A stretch of 64,000 bases of DNA from Trissonchulus latispiculum (taxonomy: Eukaryota > Nematoda > Enoplea > Enoplida > Ironidae): contig JASAND010030229.1 in assembly GCA_030248195.1 (NCBI GenBank), forward strand, positions 1 through 64,000. The letters run 5' to 3'. The translations under genes and the position numbers were made by a program. Shown here piece by piece: positions 62,734-64,000 of the stretch. The notes beneath the pieces are model-generated. The model was not told the origin of the DNA. It made no database searches and saw nothing but the letters and a program-made list of their open reading frames with translations. Position 1 is the stretch's first letter. Each line of letters opens with the position of its first letter.

Positions 62734-62915
62734 ATTCTTTACTTTCAATGGTGAGTGAAAAGCTGAACCTCCCTCTTCCCTTCTCTCTTCTAGGTCCTGG
62801 TTTCAAGGGTACGAGGGTGCCTGACACCTCCCGTTCGGGCTTGTCCTTGGTTTCTTCCTGGTCCACCAGCCCTGGTAGAAGCGTTACACAGTGGTCACGG
62901 GTAAGCCCAGGGCCG

Positions 62916-64000
62916 GGCCAAAACTATGTAAAACCCGGCCGGGCCGGAAACTATATAAAACCCGGCCCACTATAAAATGCTGTATATTTTGGGCCGGAAA
63001 TAGTATAAAACCCGGCCCAAATTTCAATTTTAATATTTTGGGCCGGAAATAGTATAAAACCTGGCCCAAATTTCAATTTTAATATTTTGGGCCGGAAATA
63101 GTATAAAACCCGGCCCGAATTTCAATTTTCATATTTTGGGCCAGACATAGCATAAAACCCGGCCCGAATTTCATTTTTAATGTTTTGGGCCGGAAGTTGT
63201 ATAAAACCCGGCCCGAATTTCATTTTTAATGTTTTGGGCCGGAAGTTGTATAAAACCCGGCCCGAATTTCAATTTTCATATTTTGGGCCGGAAATAGTAT
63301 AAAACCCGGCCCGAATTTCATCTTTAATGTGTTGGGCCGGAAATTGTATAAAACCCGGCCCGAGTTTTAATTTTACTATTTTGGGCCGGAAATAGTATAA
63401 AACCCGGCCCGAATTTCATTTTTAATGTTTTGGGCCGGAAGTTGTATAAAACCCGGCCCGAATTTCTATTTTCATATTTTGGGCCGGAAATAGTATAAAA
63501 CACGGCCCGAATTTTAATTTTACTATTTTGTGCCGGAAATAGTATAAAACCCGGCCCGAATTTCATCTTTAATGTGTTGGGCCGGAAATTGTATAAAACC
63601 CGGCCCGAGTTTTAATTTTACTATTTTGGGCCGGAAATAGTATAAAACCCGGCCCGAATTTCATTTTTAATGTTTTGGGCCGGAAGTTGTATAAAACCCG
63701 GCCCGAATTTCTATTTTCATATTTTGGGCCGGAAATAGTATAAAACACGGCCCGAATTTTAATTTTACTATTTTGGGCCGGAAATAGTATAAAACCCGGC
63801 CCGAATTTCATCTTTAATGTGTTGGGCCGGAAATTGTATAAAACCCGGCCCGAGTTTAAATTTTACTATTTTGGGCCGGAAATAGTATAAAACCCGGCCC
63901 GAATTTCATTTTTAATGTTTTGGGCCGGAAGTTGTATAAAACCCGGCCCGAATTTCAATTTTCATATTTTGGGCCGGAAATAGTATAAAACCCGGCCCGA
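62916..64000 (+). repeat. Hairpin satellite, ~61-bp monomers with 245-bp higher-order period
   Basis: At least seventeen units of GGGCCGGAAATAGTATAAAA followed by CCCGGCCC, so every unit can fold into a 7-bp GC stem with an AT loop. Four units form a higher-order repeat: the block at 63324-63566 recurs almost unchanged 245 bp later. The array continues past the window end. Confidence 0.93.

Overview
This window is eukaryotic nuclear DNA, very probably from an invertebrate animal and plausibly a marine or early-branching one. The genes are split by GT-AG introns, the intergenic and intronic DNA is packed with transposons and satellites, and one SINE resembles those of marine invertebrates. The species cannot be fixed from the sequence. 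All recognised genes lie on the minus strand; most long open frames in the window are translations of satellites, (TA)n runs or palindromes.

Genes, in minus-strand order. (1) An SPPL2-type signal peptide peptidase-like protease occupies about 54553 down to the stop at 35941. Fourteen exons join in phase into 637 residues, with a PA domain, a nine-helix-type membrane core, the YD, GxGD and PAL motifs, and a cytosolic tail. Only the N-terminal signal-peptide exon is not identified. (2) Muskelin (MKLN1) starts with its ATG at 33500. Twelve exons in phase give 410 codons: a discoidin-like domain, a LisH/CTLH region and the first kelch repeats. They end in an open splice phase at 18691, and the rest of the kelch domain was not found before the left edge. 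(3) Two in-phase exons (13637 to 12702) encode the C-terminus of a dimethylarginine dimethylaminohydrolase-like (DDAH) protein. No upstream exons are visible. A weak two-exon gene start is noted near 8060.

Mobile DNA dominates the introns. The most notable system is a composite repeat, called here the foldback-satellite-hairpin (FSH) element. Four complete copies lie at 14798-18020, 28027-30485, 45764-49101 and 51448-54226, and a truncated inverted copy lies at 1-1430. Each has a 5' palindromic module with two equal-length arms (183-228 bp) around a 350-460 bp loop, then a tandem array of nucleosome-sized monomers (145-155 bp), then a 450-650 bp 3' region, then a terminal GC-rich stem-loop. 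Elements with nearly the same ends carry different satellite families, as if the array were an exchangeable cassette. Shorter relatives without the long arms lie at 8492-10198 and 19707-21640, a further array plus terminal hairpin at 22670-25250, and a 3'-end-only copy at 13682-14356. The layout (central ~150-bp repeats plus a 3' hairpin) recalls non-autonomous Helitron/Helentron elements, but that is inference.

Other elements include three ~1015-bp piggyBac-like MITEs with TTAA sites, a cluster of three adjoining TTAA-bounded elements filling the last SPPL2 intron, hAT-like MITEs with 8-bp target duplications, poly-G/poly-C MITEs ending in CTGGC...GCCAG, a 299-bp-armed foldback at 19043-22172, nested inverted-repeat elements at 57.5-60.0 kb, tRNA-derived SINEs, and a hairpin-forming satellite running off the right edge from about 62916.
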